This document shows, piece after piece, positions 44,486 to 53,023 of a stretch of 64,000 bases of DNA (positions are counted from its first letter, which is position 1; each line of letters starts with the position of its first letter). Source of the stretch: Salinarimonas sp. (GTDB lineage Bacteria > Pseudomonadota > Alphaproteobacteria > Rhizobiales > Beijerinckiaceae); the NCBI GenBank assembly GCA_020832565.1, contig JAFIEI010000001.1:124001-188000 (forward strand). Reading direction: 5' to 3'. The translations under genes were made by a program, and so were the position numbers. The notes below the pieces were generated by a model. It did no database searches, had not been told where the DNA came from, and worked only from the letters and a program-made list of their open reading frames with translations.

Positions 44486-47400
44486 ATGGAGCGCGAGATG
44501 AGGCAACCTGAGGATGCGTCGTTCGACCATGGCGGTCGCGATGGCATGGTGGATCTGCGCGGGATCCTGCTGGCGCTGCGGGGCCGGATCAGGACGATCC
44601 TCGCCGTCACCGTCACCGTCGCCATCGCCGCGACCATATTCGTCTTCGTTGCGACACCGCGTTACGCAGGCGAGTCCCAGTTGCTACTTGAGAACCGCGA
44701 CAGCGTCTTCACCCGCACCCTCTCGGAGCGCGAGCTGCCGGGCGGCGTCATCGACGAACAGGCTGTTCTCAGCCAGGTTCAGGTCGTCACCTCACGCGAG
44801 GTCGCGCGCGAGGTGATTCGGCGTCTGGAACTCGTCGGCAATGCCGAATTCGACCCCCTGGTCGGCCCGATGGATCCGATAACCCGCGTGCGCACGCTTC
44901 TCGGTATTGCCGCAGGCGAATCGGCGCGGCACGAGGAAGACCGCATTTTCGATGCCTATTACCGCGCACTTACGGTCTATGCCGTACCGCGCTCGCGCGT
45001 TCTCGCAATCGAATTCCGCTCGCAGGATCCCGATCTCTCCGCCCTGGCCGCGAACACGATCGCGGAAGTCTATCTCGAAGAGCTCGAAGAGGCGCAGGCC
45101 GAGCTGGCGCGCGCGGCATCGAATTGGCTCGGGGCGAATATCGAGGATCTGCGCGCGCGCGTCTCCGAGGCGGAGGCTGCGGTCGAATCGTTTCGCACTT
45201 CCTCGCGCCTGTTCCTGAGCGGCGACAGTGCCAATATCTCGTCACAACAACTGAGCGACCTGAACAGCCGGCTCGCCGAAGCGCGCTCGACCCAGGCCGA
45301 TTCCGAGGCGCGGGCACAGCTGATCAGCGACATGATCGAGGAAGGCCGGGCTTTCGAGATTCCGGACGTCGCCAGCAATGAATTGATCGCGCGCCTGATC
45401 GAGCAGCGCATCGACCTGCGCTCGCAGATCGCGCTCGAGCAGCGCACGCTGCTTCCCGGCCATCCGCGCATTCTGGAATTGCGGGCACAGCTTTCCGATC
45501 TCGATGAACAGATCACGGCTTCCGCCGAGCGCACCGTACGCATTCTCGAAAACGAAGCCCGCATCGCCGCCTCGCGTGTCGCTTCGCTGGAGGGAGCGCT
45601 CGATGCGCAGATGAGCGTCGTTGCACAAGCCAATGAAAGCGAAGTGCAATTGCGCGCCCTTGAACGCGAGGCGCGAGCCGAGCGTGAGCAGCTGGAAAAC
45701 TATCTGACCCGCTATCGCGAGGCGATTGCACGCGGCTCGCAGAATGCAACACTGCCGGATGCGCGCATCGTCTCCCGTGCCGTGGTGCCGAACGATCCGG
45801 TTTTCCCGCGCAAGGCGCCCACGATCGTGCTGGCGACGCTCGGAGCGGCGTTCGTCGCGACGGGCGGAGTCGTGGTGGCGGCGCTGGTATCCGGCGGCGG
45901 CCCCGCCGCACCGGCCATGGCGGGCGGTTACGGTTATGCGATGCATCGTCGCGACATCTACCCGGCCAACCAGGACGACGCCTACGGCGATGCCGGGCAT
46001 TCCGTGTATGCCGGCGCGGGGGATGATCCGATGCCCATGAATCCCGGCATTCGCGCGCGCATGCCGGTCTATGCGCAGTCCAATTATTCGATGCCCGGAT
46101 ATGCCATGCCCGGGCATGCTGCTGCCGGATCGGCGGCGACATCACGCCCTGCGGGCGTTGCCGGGCGTGCCGCCGTAGGGGCAGCCCTGGCCGAAGACCT
46201 GCATACCCGAGCGGCAGAGCGGCCACAGATGCATGCGGATGAATACGGGCACGAGAGTGCGGGTGTTCGCGATCCTGAAACGGCCCGGACCACGGAGTTC
46301 CCGACCGATGAAGCGCAGTCGAGCGCGGGGCCGCGGCGCGAAGCGTTTGTTGACACTTCCGTTCAGCCGCCGCCCGTGGAGGAGGGTGTGCTGAGCGGGG
46401 TGCGCAAGGTCGGCGCGCGCTTGCGCGGCACCCTGGCTCCCATCGGCGACGCTGATGAGGCCGCTGCCCGATCGCACGATGCGCATGCGCGCCCCGCCTC
46501 TCGCGAGCACGATGATGCCGCCGTCGCGACACCGCGTGAGTCGCTCCCGCATGCCAAGTCCGATCGCGCATCCGGGACGACCCAAGCCCCCGAGCCGTTC
46601 GCGGCGCAGGAAGCTGCGCTGCCGGAGCCGCTGCAGCAGGAGAGTCCGTCGCAGGCGGGCCTCATGGATGAAACGCCTGAAAGGCGATCGCAAGCTGATG
46701 ACGCTCAGGATTCCCTTGCCGAGGAGGGGCAGGGCCACGCGGTGGCCGGGCGCGATACAAGCATTGATCAACGGGCAGAGGACGCAGAGCCGAGGCGCGA
46801 CGAGCGCAAGCCGGCAGCGCAAGCGGATCATGCTGCTTGCGAGCCTGCCGGGGCTACTCAGACTGCATCCGCGCCGAAGAAGTCGATGCCCGACAACTGG
46901 CAGGATCTGGTCGCCGAATCTCCCGATGCGGATCCGGAAACGACCGTCGAAGCACCTGCGGAAGCGGTCGCCGGCAAAGCAAAAGCCGCAATCAGGTCGC
47001 GGACCCGTACCGAGAACTCCGATACCGCCGTGCGCCACGAGCCGCGTCTGCGCCGCAAGTACGCAGCGCGCGCTGCTGCCGCGGATCCGGTGGAGGACGA
47101 GGCGGGTGAAAGCCGGCTGGATGCGGCCTGGCAGGAAGCCGAGGGGACGCTCGATTCTGCCCATGCGCCGATATCGGCGCCCACGGCCAGCCGCGATACA
47201 GCTGATGAACCGGTTCCCGTACTCGATGACGGACCCGCAAAGGCAGATTCCGTCCCCGTGCCCACGCGCGCCGAAGCGGAGCCGGAAGCCGCCTCGCGCG
47301 CGATAGCTGCAGCAGATCCCGCCCCGGCTTCGGAGAACGCCGAAGCCGGCTATGATTTCAGTGCGCTCCTGAATCGCTTGCAACAGAATCAGCGTCAGGA

Positions 47401-47920
47401 TCGCGGGCAGCGTATTCTCGTCAGCGGCCTCGGCGATACGAAACGGCTCCGGCGGTTCGGCGAAGCGCTCGCGCAAGCCGGCTCACGCAAAGGTCGCTGC
47501 ATTCTTATCGCGACGCAGGATGACGGGCGCCCGGCCACGGCCCCGGGCCTGTCGGATCTGATCGCGGAACGGGCGAGCTTCTTCGACGTGATCCAGCGCG
47601 ATCCGGGATCATCGCTGCATCGCGTGGAGAAGGGACGTGATGATCTCGCAGGCCTGCGTAATGCCGATGACGATGGCCTCGATATCGCGTTGACGGCTTT
47701 CCAGCACACCTACGGGCTCGTTTTCATGCTGATGCCCGACCCCGAGGATGCGGATCTGCTCCGGCGCCTCGCCGGTGCAGCGGATACGATCGTCATTGCC
47801 GCTGATCGCGAAGCCGATGATCCCGAACTCGTCGATCTCTATGCCCGCCTTGCGGGTATGGGAACGGCGGATGTCGTGGTCGCCGGTGTCGGCTGCCGGG
47901 CAGGGGTGGCTGCTGCCTGA
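44486..47920 (+). CDS. Giant Wzz-type polysaccharide co-polymerase with degenerate kinase-like tail
   Basis: 1144-residue inner-membrane protein. A Wzz domain starts with a helix near residues 35-60 (TILAVTVTVAIAATIFVFV). Long coiled coils reach to about 430. The second helix is at about 445-472 (IVLATLGAAFVATGGVVVAA). Next comes about 500 residues of low complexity, first Met/Tyr/Gly-rich (YSMPGYAMPGHAAAG), then Ala, Glu and Asp-rich. The last 170 residues (from QRILVSGLGDTKR, about 972) look like the ParA-type fold of BY-kinases, but the Walker A lysine-threonine/serine is missing (SGLGDTKRLRRF), so kinase activity is unlikely. It controls chain length and couples to export. ATG at 44486 follows a GGCGG stretch. 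Confidence 0.85.
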   Translation: MEREMRQPEDASFDHGGRDGMVDLRGILLALRGRIRTILAVTVTVAIAATIFVFVATPRYAGESQLLLENRDSVFTRTLSERELPGGVIDEQAVLSQVQVVTSREVAREVIRRLELVGNAEFDPLVGPMDPITRVRTLLGIAAGESARHEEDRIFDAYYRALTVYAVPRSRVLAIEFRSQDPDLSALAANTIAEVYLEELEEAQAELARAASNWLGANIEDLRARVSEAEAAVESFRTSSRLFLSGDSANISSQQLSDLNSRLAEARSTQADSEARAQLISDMIEEGRAFEIPDVASNELIARLIEQRIDLRSQIALEQRTLLPGHPRILELRAQLSDLDEQITASAERTVRILENEARIAASRVASLEGALDAQMSVVAQANESEVQLRALEREARAEREQLENYLTRYREAIARGSQNATLPDARIVSRAVVPNDPVFPRKAPTIVLATLGAAFVATGGVVVAALVSGGGPAAPAMAGGYGYAMHRRDIYPANQDDAYGDAGHSVYAGAGDDPMPMNPGIRARMPVYAQSNYSMPGYAMPGHAAAGSAATSRPAGVAGRAAVGAALAEDLHTRAAERPQMHADEYGHESAGVRDPETARTTEFPTDEAQSSAGPRREAFVDTSVQPPPVEEGVLSGVRKVGARLRGTLAPIGDADEAAARSHDAHARPASREHDDAAVATPRESLPHAKSDRASGTTQAPEPFAAQEAALPEPLQQESPSQAGLMDETPERRSQADDAQDSLAEEGQGHAVAGRDTSIDQRAEDAEPRRDERKPAAQADHAACEPAGATQTASAPKKSMPDNWQDLVAESPDADPETTVEAPAEAVAGKAKAAIRSRTRTENSDTAVRHEPRLRRKYAARAAAADPVEDEAGESRLDAAWQEAEGTLDSAHAPISAPTASRDTADEPVPVLDDGPAKADSVPVPTRAEAEPEAASRAIAAADPAPASENAEAGYDFSALLNRLQQNQRQDRGQRILVSGLGDTKRLRRFGEALAQAGSRKGRCILIATQDDGRPATAPGLSDLIAERASFFDVIQRDPGSSLHRVEKGRDDLAGLRNADDDGLDIALTAFQHTYGLVFMLMPDPEDADLLRRLAGAADTIVIAADREADDPELVDLYARLAGMGTADVVVAGVGCRAGVAAA

Positions 47921-47999
47921 TCAATTCGAGCAGTGCTCATGAGTCTGTGGCGTGGTCTTGCCGGTCGCAGCCGCGTCGACAGTCTGCGAAGGAGTGCGC

Positions 48000-49049
48000 A
48001 TGTCCTTGAAATCCACGATCATCCGTACAGGCCTTCGTGCCATCGACTGGTCACGCGCCGATATCTGGCTCGCACCGGTGGCACGTGGTGACGGGGTGAT
48101 CCTCATGTTTCATCACGTGCGCCCTGCGACCTTCGGCGCTTTCGCGCCCAATCGTCTCCTGGAAATAACGCCGGAATTCTTCGAAACAGTGCTGCAGATG
48201 GTGCAGAGCGCCGGCTTCGAGTTCATCGGGCTGGATGCACTGCCGGAGCGCCTGGCCAAGGGTGGGTCGCGGCCCTTTGCCGTACTGACCTTCGATGACG
48301 GGTATCGCGACAACGCCGAACATGCACTGCCGATTCTGCGGCGCCACGGGGCACCGGCGACCTTCTACATCACGACCGGTTTTGCCGATGGGCACGGTCG
48401 GCTCTGGTGGCTCGAGCTGGAGGAGGCGATCCGCAGGCTCGACCGGGTGATCTTCACCCATGCCGGGCGTGATTTCGATCTGCCGGCGCGCGACGATGCG
48501 GAGAAGCAGATCGCGTTCGAAACCACCTATTGGCGATTGCGCGGTGGTGACGAGGGGACGCTGCTCGCCGTCATCGCCGATCTGGCCGGCCAGGCAGGCA
48601 TCGAGAGCCGCCTCCTCACGAAGGGCCTTTGCATGAACTGGGACGAGCTCGCAGCTTTTGCGGCCAATCCCCTGATCACGATCGGCGCCCATACGGTGAG
48701 CCATCCGATGCTGGCCAAGCATGATGATACGACGGCGCAGTTCGAGATCGTAGAGTCGCGCGAGCGGATCGCCGCAAGGCTCGGGGTGCCGGTGAACCAC
48801 TTCGCCTATCCGGTAGGCGATCCCGGATCAGCCGGCCCGCGTGACTTCGCGCTGGCTCGCGAAGCCGGCTTCACCACCGCCGTCACGACCCGCCCGGGAC
48901 ATGTGTTCTCAGGTCACGCGGCTCATCCACATGTGCTGCCGCGTGTGTCCGTAAACGGCCTGCATCAGAGCCGCAATACGATCCGGAGCCTGCTCTCCGG
49001 GGTGCCGTTCATGCTCTGGAACAAGGGACGCCGGCTCAATCTGGATTGA
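48000..49049 (+). CDS. Polysaccharide deacetylase (NodB-homology)
   Basis: 349-residue carbohydrate esterase family 4 protein. Catalytic and metal-binding residues are in LTFDDGYRDN (paired aspartates) and GAHTVSHPML (two histidines); the FHHV segment near residue 37 is also typical. It probably removes acetyl groups from the exopolysaccharide or its lipid-linked precursor. No clear signal peptide is visible, so it may act in the cytoplasm or leave by another route. ATG at 48000 follows AAGGAG; the open frame upstream from 47952 is not family-like. It lies 79 bases after the co-polymerase gene and is likely cotranscribed. Confidence 0.9.
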   Translation: MSLKSTIIRTGLRAIDWSRADIWLAPVARGDGVILMFHHVRPATFGAFAPNRLLEITPEFFETVLQMVQSAGFEFIGLDALPERLAKGGSRPFAVLTFDDGYRDNAEHALPILRRHGAPATFYITTGFADGHGRLWWLELEEAIRRLDRVIFTHAGRDFDLPARDDAEKQIAFETTYWRLRGGDEGTLLAVIADLAGQAGIESRLLTKGLCMNWDELAAFAANPLITIGAHTVSHPMLAKHDDTTAQFEIVESRERIAARLGVPVNHFAYPVGDPGSAGPRDFALAREAGFTTAVTTRPGHVFSGHAAHPHVLPRVSVNGLHQSRNTIRSLLSGVPFMLWNKGRRLNLD

Positions 49050-49060
49050 GCCGGCGTCCC
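49025..49060 (+). terminator. Long perfect hairpin spanning the deacetylase stop codon
   Basis: GGGACGCCGGCTCAAT (49025-49040) pairs without mismatch with ATTGAGCCGGCGTCCC (49045-49060) around CTGG; GTTTCG follows. The stop codon at 49047-49049 lies inside the second arm. It is placed to end transcription of the co-polymerase/deacetylase unit. Confidence 0.7.
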
Positions 49061-49099
49061 GTTTCGTGATCGCACGGTCCCGCCCCGGGTAGGGCGGCG

Positions 49100-51283
49100 T
49101 CAATCGAGGCCGCGTGCGATATTCGATGTCGTGACGAACTGCTTCTGGATCACGAAGACCGCCAGGCCGACGCTGATGCCGATAATGTCGGAAATCCAGC
49201 CGCCCTGGATCATGGCGAGTGCCCCGACCAGCAGCACGATGCGCAAGACCGGATGCAAAAGCCCGAAGAACCAGTTCTGCACCGCGGCGGCGAGCAGGAA
49301 TATGCCCAATGCCGCCGTGAAGAAGACATGGGCGATCTCGAACCAGTCGCCCTGCATCAGGAGCGCGCCGTTATAGAAGAACATGAACGGCACCACGAAG
49401 GCGGCAAGTCCGATCTTGAAGCTCTCGACCGAGGTGCGCATCGGATCGGAGCCCGCCAGCGCCGCCCCGGCATAGGCCGCCAGCGCCACCGGAGGTGTGA
49501 TCGCGGACATCACGGCGAAGTAGAAGATGAAGAAATGCGCCGTCAGCGGGGGAATCCCGAGCTGGATCAGGCCGGGCGCGACGACTGATGCCGCGACGGC
49601 GTAGGCTGCCGTCGTGGGCATGCCCATACCGAGAATGATCGAGATGCACATGGCGAAGAACAGAGCGAGCAGCTGGCTCTGGTCCGCCACCGCCATCAGC
49701 ACGCCCGACAGGCGCCCGCCGACGCCGGTCATCGCGATCACGCCGACGATCACGCCGGCAGCCGCACACACGGCAACGAGCTGCAACGACATCTTGGCCG
49801 CGATCTCGAGCGCGTAGAGAATGGCGCGTGGCCCCATCCGGAACGGCGTGAGCCAGCTCACCACAGCGGCCGCGCCCATGGCGAGCGTGCCGGCACGGAT
49901 CACGGAATAGCCGACGAACAAGGCGCCGATCAGGATCACGATCGGGATGAAGAGAAAGGTCTGCTTGGCGAGCTTGCGGAACTGCGGCAACTCGCTCCGG
50001 GGCAGGCCCTTCATGCCGTTCTTCAGCGCTTCGTTGTCGACCATGAAATAGACCGACAGGAAGTAGAGAATCGCCGGGATGATCGCCGCGACGACGATGT
50101 CGGTATAAGGAATGCCGGTGATCTCGGCCATGATGAAGGCGCCGGCGCCCATGATCGGCGGCAGGATCTGGCCGCCCGAGGAGGCCGCCGCCTCGACCGA
50201 AGCCGCCGTCTGCGGCTTGTAGCCGACCTTCTTCATCAGCGGGATAGTCAGGGAGCCGGTGGAGACGACGTTGCCGGCGGAAGTTCCGTTGATCATCCCC
50301 ATCAGGCCGGAGCCGAACACCGCGACCTTGGCCGGACCGCCGCGCGCGCCGCCCGCCGCCGCGAAGGCGAAATTGACGAAATACTCGCCCACCCTACTTG
50401 CCTGCAGGAAGGCGGCAAAGGTGATAAACAGGATGATATAGGTCGACGAAACCGCCGTAGTCGGGCCGAGAATGCCGTTATCCGTATAGAGGAACGCGAA
50501 GAAGCGCTCAGGGCGATAGCCGCGATGCTCGAGGAAGCCCGGCAGCCAGGGGCCGACGAAGGCATAAGCGACGAACATTGCCACGATGACGACCAGTGCG
50601 AGCCCGGCCACACGGCGGGTCAGTTCCAGGATCAGCAGGATGCCTGAGATCGAAGCCCACATGTCGTTGGGATGCGGGAAGACCTGGGCACGGGTGCGCA
50701 GGAAATGCGCATGCGCGATGACGTATATGCCGACCGCAATGGCGGCGAGCGCAAGCAGCAGGTCCCCGGGTGCGAGTTTGCTGCGGTCACCGGGGGGAAA
50801 CAGCCAGGTCGCGAGGATCGCAAGCGACGTTCCGATGACGAGCGGAATGCCATAGGTGCTCACCATCTTGTCCGGAGGCGATCCGGTGGCCACCAGGTCT
50901 CCGGTGACAACCGCGATGAGTACGCGCCCGAGCGCAGTGAGGATCAGCAGCGCGGAAACCCCGAGCAGGGCGAGCTCGACGAAGGAGCGCGTATGTGCGC
51001 GACCTTGCATATCGACGAAACCCCTGGCGGAGAACAGCGTGAAGCCGAGGGCCAGGCCGCCGGTCACGTGAGTCAGACGATAGACCCAGGTCTCCAGCGG
51101 ATAGAGGTTCATCACGCCGATGTGGAAGGTTGTGAAGGCTATACACAGCGCGGCGACCATATGGTGGCCCCAGCCTTCGAAAATGCGCTGGTTGCCGGCA
51201 TAGATCTCGCGATCGACGCCTTTTGCGATATTTTTCGTCTCGGATTCGCCTTTCGGCGCCTCACGCACGTCTGCGGCGGCCAT
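49100..51283 (-). CDS. TRAP transporter fused membrane subunit (TAXI type)
   Basis: 727-residue permease in which the small (DctQ-like) and large (DctM-like) subunits are fused. The first 200 residues hold about four to five helices, and the rest has the DctM pattern with many helices and signature stretches such as INGTSAGNVVSTGSLTIPLMK and GMGMPTTAAYAVAASVVAPGL. The system imports organic acids with a sodium or proton gradient. The partner receptor of the TAXI type is encoded just upstream (136 bases). The substrate is unknown, although TAXI systems often carry dicarboxylates or glutamate-like compounds. ATG at 51283, preceded by AGGAGG. Confidence 0.93.
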   Translation of the reverse strand: MAAADVREAPKGESETKNIAKGVDREIYAGNQRIFEGWGHHMVAALCIAFTTFHIGVMNLYPLETWVYRLTHVTGGLALGFTLFSARGFVDMQGRAHTRSFVELALLGVSALLILTALGRVLIAVVTGDLVATGSPPDKMVSTYGIPLVIGTSLAILATWLFPPGDRSKLAPGDLLLALAAIAVGIYVIAHAHFLRTRAQVFPHPNDMWASISGILLILELTRRVAGLALVVIVAMFVAYAFVGPWLPGFLEHRGYRPERFFAFLYTDNGILGPTTAVSSTYIILFITFAAFLQASRVGEYFVNFAFAAAGGARGGPAKVAVFGSGLMGMINGTSAGNVVSTGSLTIPLMKKVGYKPQTAASVEAAASSGGQILPPIMGAGAFIMAEITGIPYTDIVVAAIIPAILYFLSVYFMVDNEALKNGMKGLPRSELPQFRKLAKQTFLFIPIVILIGALFVGYSVIRAGTLAMGAAAVVSWLTPFRMGPRAILYALEIAAKMSLQLVAVCAAAGVIVGVIAMTGVGGRLSGVLMAVADQSQLLALFFAMCISIILGMGMPTTAAYAVAASVVAPGLIQLGIPPLTAHFFIFYFAVMSAITPPVALAAYAGAALAGSDPMRTSVESFKIGLAAFVVPFMFFYNGALLMQGDWFEIAHVFFTAALGIFLLAAAVQNWFFGLLHPVLRIVLLVGALAMIQGGWISDIIGISVGLAVFVIQKQFVTTSNIARGLD

Positions 51284-51310
51284 GCGCCCCTCCTGAAAGA
51301 AACTCTGGTG

Positions 51311-51361
51311 CGATCGTTGTCGATCGTTTCTCTTGAGAGTTCGATCGTTTCACCTGAGAGG
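51311..51361. repeat. 21-base tandem repeat between TAXI receptor and permease genes
   Basis: TCGATCGTTTC followed by two or three variable bases and TGAGAG occurs twice head to tail, at 51320-51340 and 51341-51361. A partial copy CGATCGTT lies at 51311-51318. The 21-base spacing is two helical turns, which suits binding of a regulator on one face, upstream of the permease gene. Confidence 0.65.
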
Positions 51362-51419
51362 TGGAGGCCGCGGCGGGCGTGGCCTCCACCAAGGTCATGA
51401 CATAACGTCGACGCTGCAA

Positions 51420-52388
51420 TCAGCCGCGCAGATCTTCCGGGATCTCAATGCCGATCTCTTCGAAATAGCGCACGGCACCCGGATGGAACGGCAGGAAGCT
51501 GTTGTTGTCCCAGTTCTCGGCCAGGGTCGCTGCGGCAGCCGCATGGATCTGCATCATGCGCTCATTATTCTCGAGCACAGTCTTGGTGATCTCATAGGCG
51601 AGGCTCTCCGGCATGTCCTGATGCGCGATCGCATAGTTCCACATTGCCACGGACGCCTCATCCTCATCCTGCACCGTGTAGGTGCCGGCGGGAATCGTGA
51701 AGGCCGAGACTTCCGGGAAGGCTTCCAGGACCTGCACATGCTCCTCCTCGGTGAACGAGAAGGTGCTCACGTCGGCTTCGGCAGCGAGCTGCGAGAAGGC
51801 GGCGATCGGCAGGCCGGCGGCGAAGAGGAACGCATCGACCAGACCGTCCTGCAGCTGGCTGGCGGCATCCGAAGCGCCCGCGAAGGACACCGTGGCGTCA
51901 ACGCCCAGCTCATCGAGGATACGCGGCCAGTAGGTGCCGGGCGTTCCGCCTGCGGGACCCACGACGACACGACGGCCTTCGAGATCGCCGAGCGTCTCGA
52001 TGCCCGAACCACGCAGGGTTATGCCCTGGAAGGGCGTCTCATACATCGGGAAGAGCGCGCGGATGTCGCTGTGCTCCAGGCCGGGTGCCAGTTCACTCAC
52101 ACCCGTCCAGGCTTCGAATGCCGGGCCGAGCGTGACGAGGCCGATATCGTGCTCGCCGGTCTGCACCAGCGTCACGTTCTGCACCGGACCACCGGTCACC
52201 TCACCGGAAACGTTCACGCCGAGTTCATCCGTGAGGAAGCTCGCCATGCCGCCGCCATAGACGAAGTAGACGCCGCCCTGGCTGGCAGTGCCGACGGTCA
52301 GGTCGCGCGGCCAGTCGTCGCGATCGGCCAGAGCCGAACCGGATACGAGAAGCCCGGCAGCAGCCAGACCGGTTACCATTTTTTTCAT
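51420..52388 (-). CDS. TAXI-family TRAP solute receptor
   Basis: 322-residue periplasmic binding protein. The signal peptide is MKKMVTGLAAAGLLVSGSALA with cleavage before DRDDW. The mature part begins LTVGTASQGGVYFVYGGGMA, the standard opening of TAXI receptors, and includes RVVVGPAGGTPGTYWPRIL. It captures the substrate and hands it to the fused TRAP permease. ATG at 52388 is fixed by GAGAGGGAG upstream and by the signal peptide; the open frame further upstream is not coding. It is the first gene of a two-gene unit. Confidence 0.93.
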   Translation of the reverse strand: MKKMVTGLAAAGLLVSGSALADRDDWPRDLTVGTASQGGVYFVYGGGMASFLTDELGVNVSGEVTGGPVQNVTLVQTGEHDIGLVTLGPAFEAWTGVSELAPGLEHSDIRALFPMYETPFQGITLRGSGIETLGDLEGRRVVVGPAGGTPGTYWPRILDELGVDATVSFAGASDAASQLQDGLVDAFLFAAGLPIAAFSQLAAEADVSTFSFTEEEHVQVLEAFPEVSAFTIPAGTYTVQDEDEASVAMWNYAIAHQDMPESLAYEITKTVLENNERMMQIHAAAAATLAENWDNNSFLPFHPGAVRYFEEIGIEIPEDLRG

Positions 52389-53023
52389 GATTCTCCCTCT
52401 CTTGTTGGACTTCAAAGTTTCATTTGACCCGAGCCCTGCGCAAGACGCAAGGCTGGTGCGCATAGGAATAGGGACAATTTCACGTTTGTAAACCCCGGAC
52501 CGTCGAACCGGGGGGATAGTGCGGGGAGAGTGGGTGTCTGCGACCAAAGGATAATACGAGTCGGGACGTGCCGAATTGCGAAATTTCGTAGTGATGATGC
52601 CTGATTTTATTTATCTAAGGTGGCACATTTTGCATATAAAATAGTGTGTATTTATATTTCCAAAGCATTGATATGATGCTGATCTTGCTCGGTGCCGTGC
52701 CGCTTCGGGCGCAGTTGCGCGTGGATCCCGTGTTCGGAATTCTCCGCAGCTGATGCCGGACAGGATGCGCTCCCCACCTCCGCCAGTGCCATTCATGAGC
52801 CGGCGGGTCGCAGCTTTGCATGAATACCACCAGATCGGCGGCAGGACGGATTTCGATTTGCCCCGTGATCTGTGCGCGGTGTCCTGGGACAATATGGCAA
52901 CGACGAACTGCAGCGGTTCGGAACGCGTGGTGCGTCCCTGCAGGTGCTGGTGCGTGAAGCGCATCCGTCCCGGGTTTACGGGCGCTGCGTCTCGGGAGGC
53001 TCGGTTTCCTCCCGCGATGCGTT
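52389..53023. other. Gene-free region between TAXI receptor and MFS gene
   Basis: 635 bases. The segment 52590-52690 is AT-rich and carries the likely promoter area for the receptor gene plus about 300 bases of GC-rich DNA after it. Frames here (52611-53020 on minus, 52753-53220 on plus) have arginine-, proline- and cysteine-rich, non-protein-like composition. They could be the decayed remains of a gene, but nothing was recognised. Confidence 0.45.
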
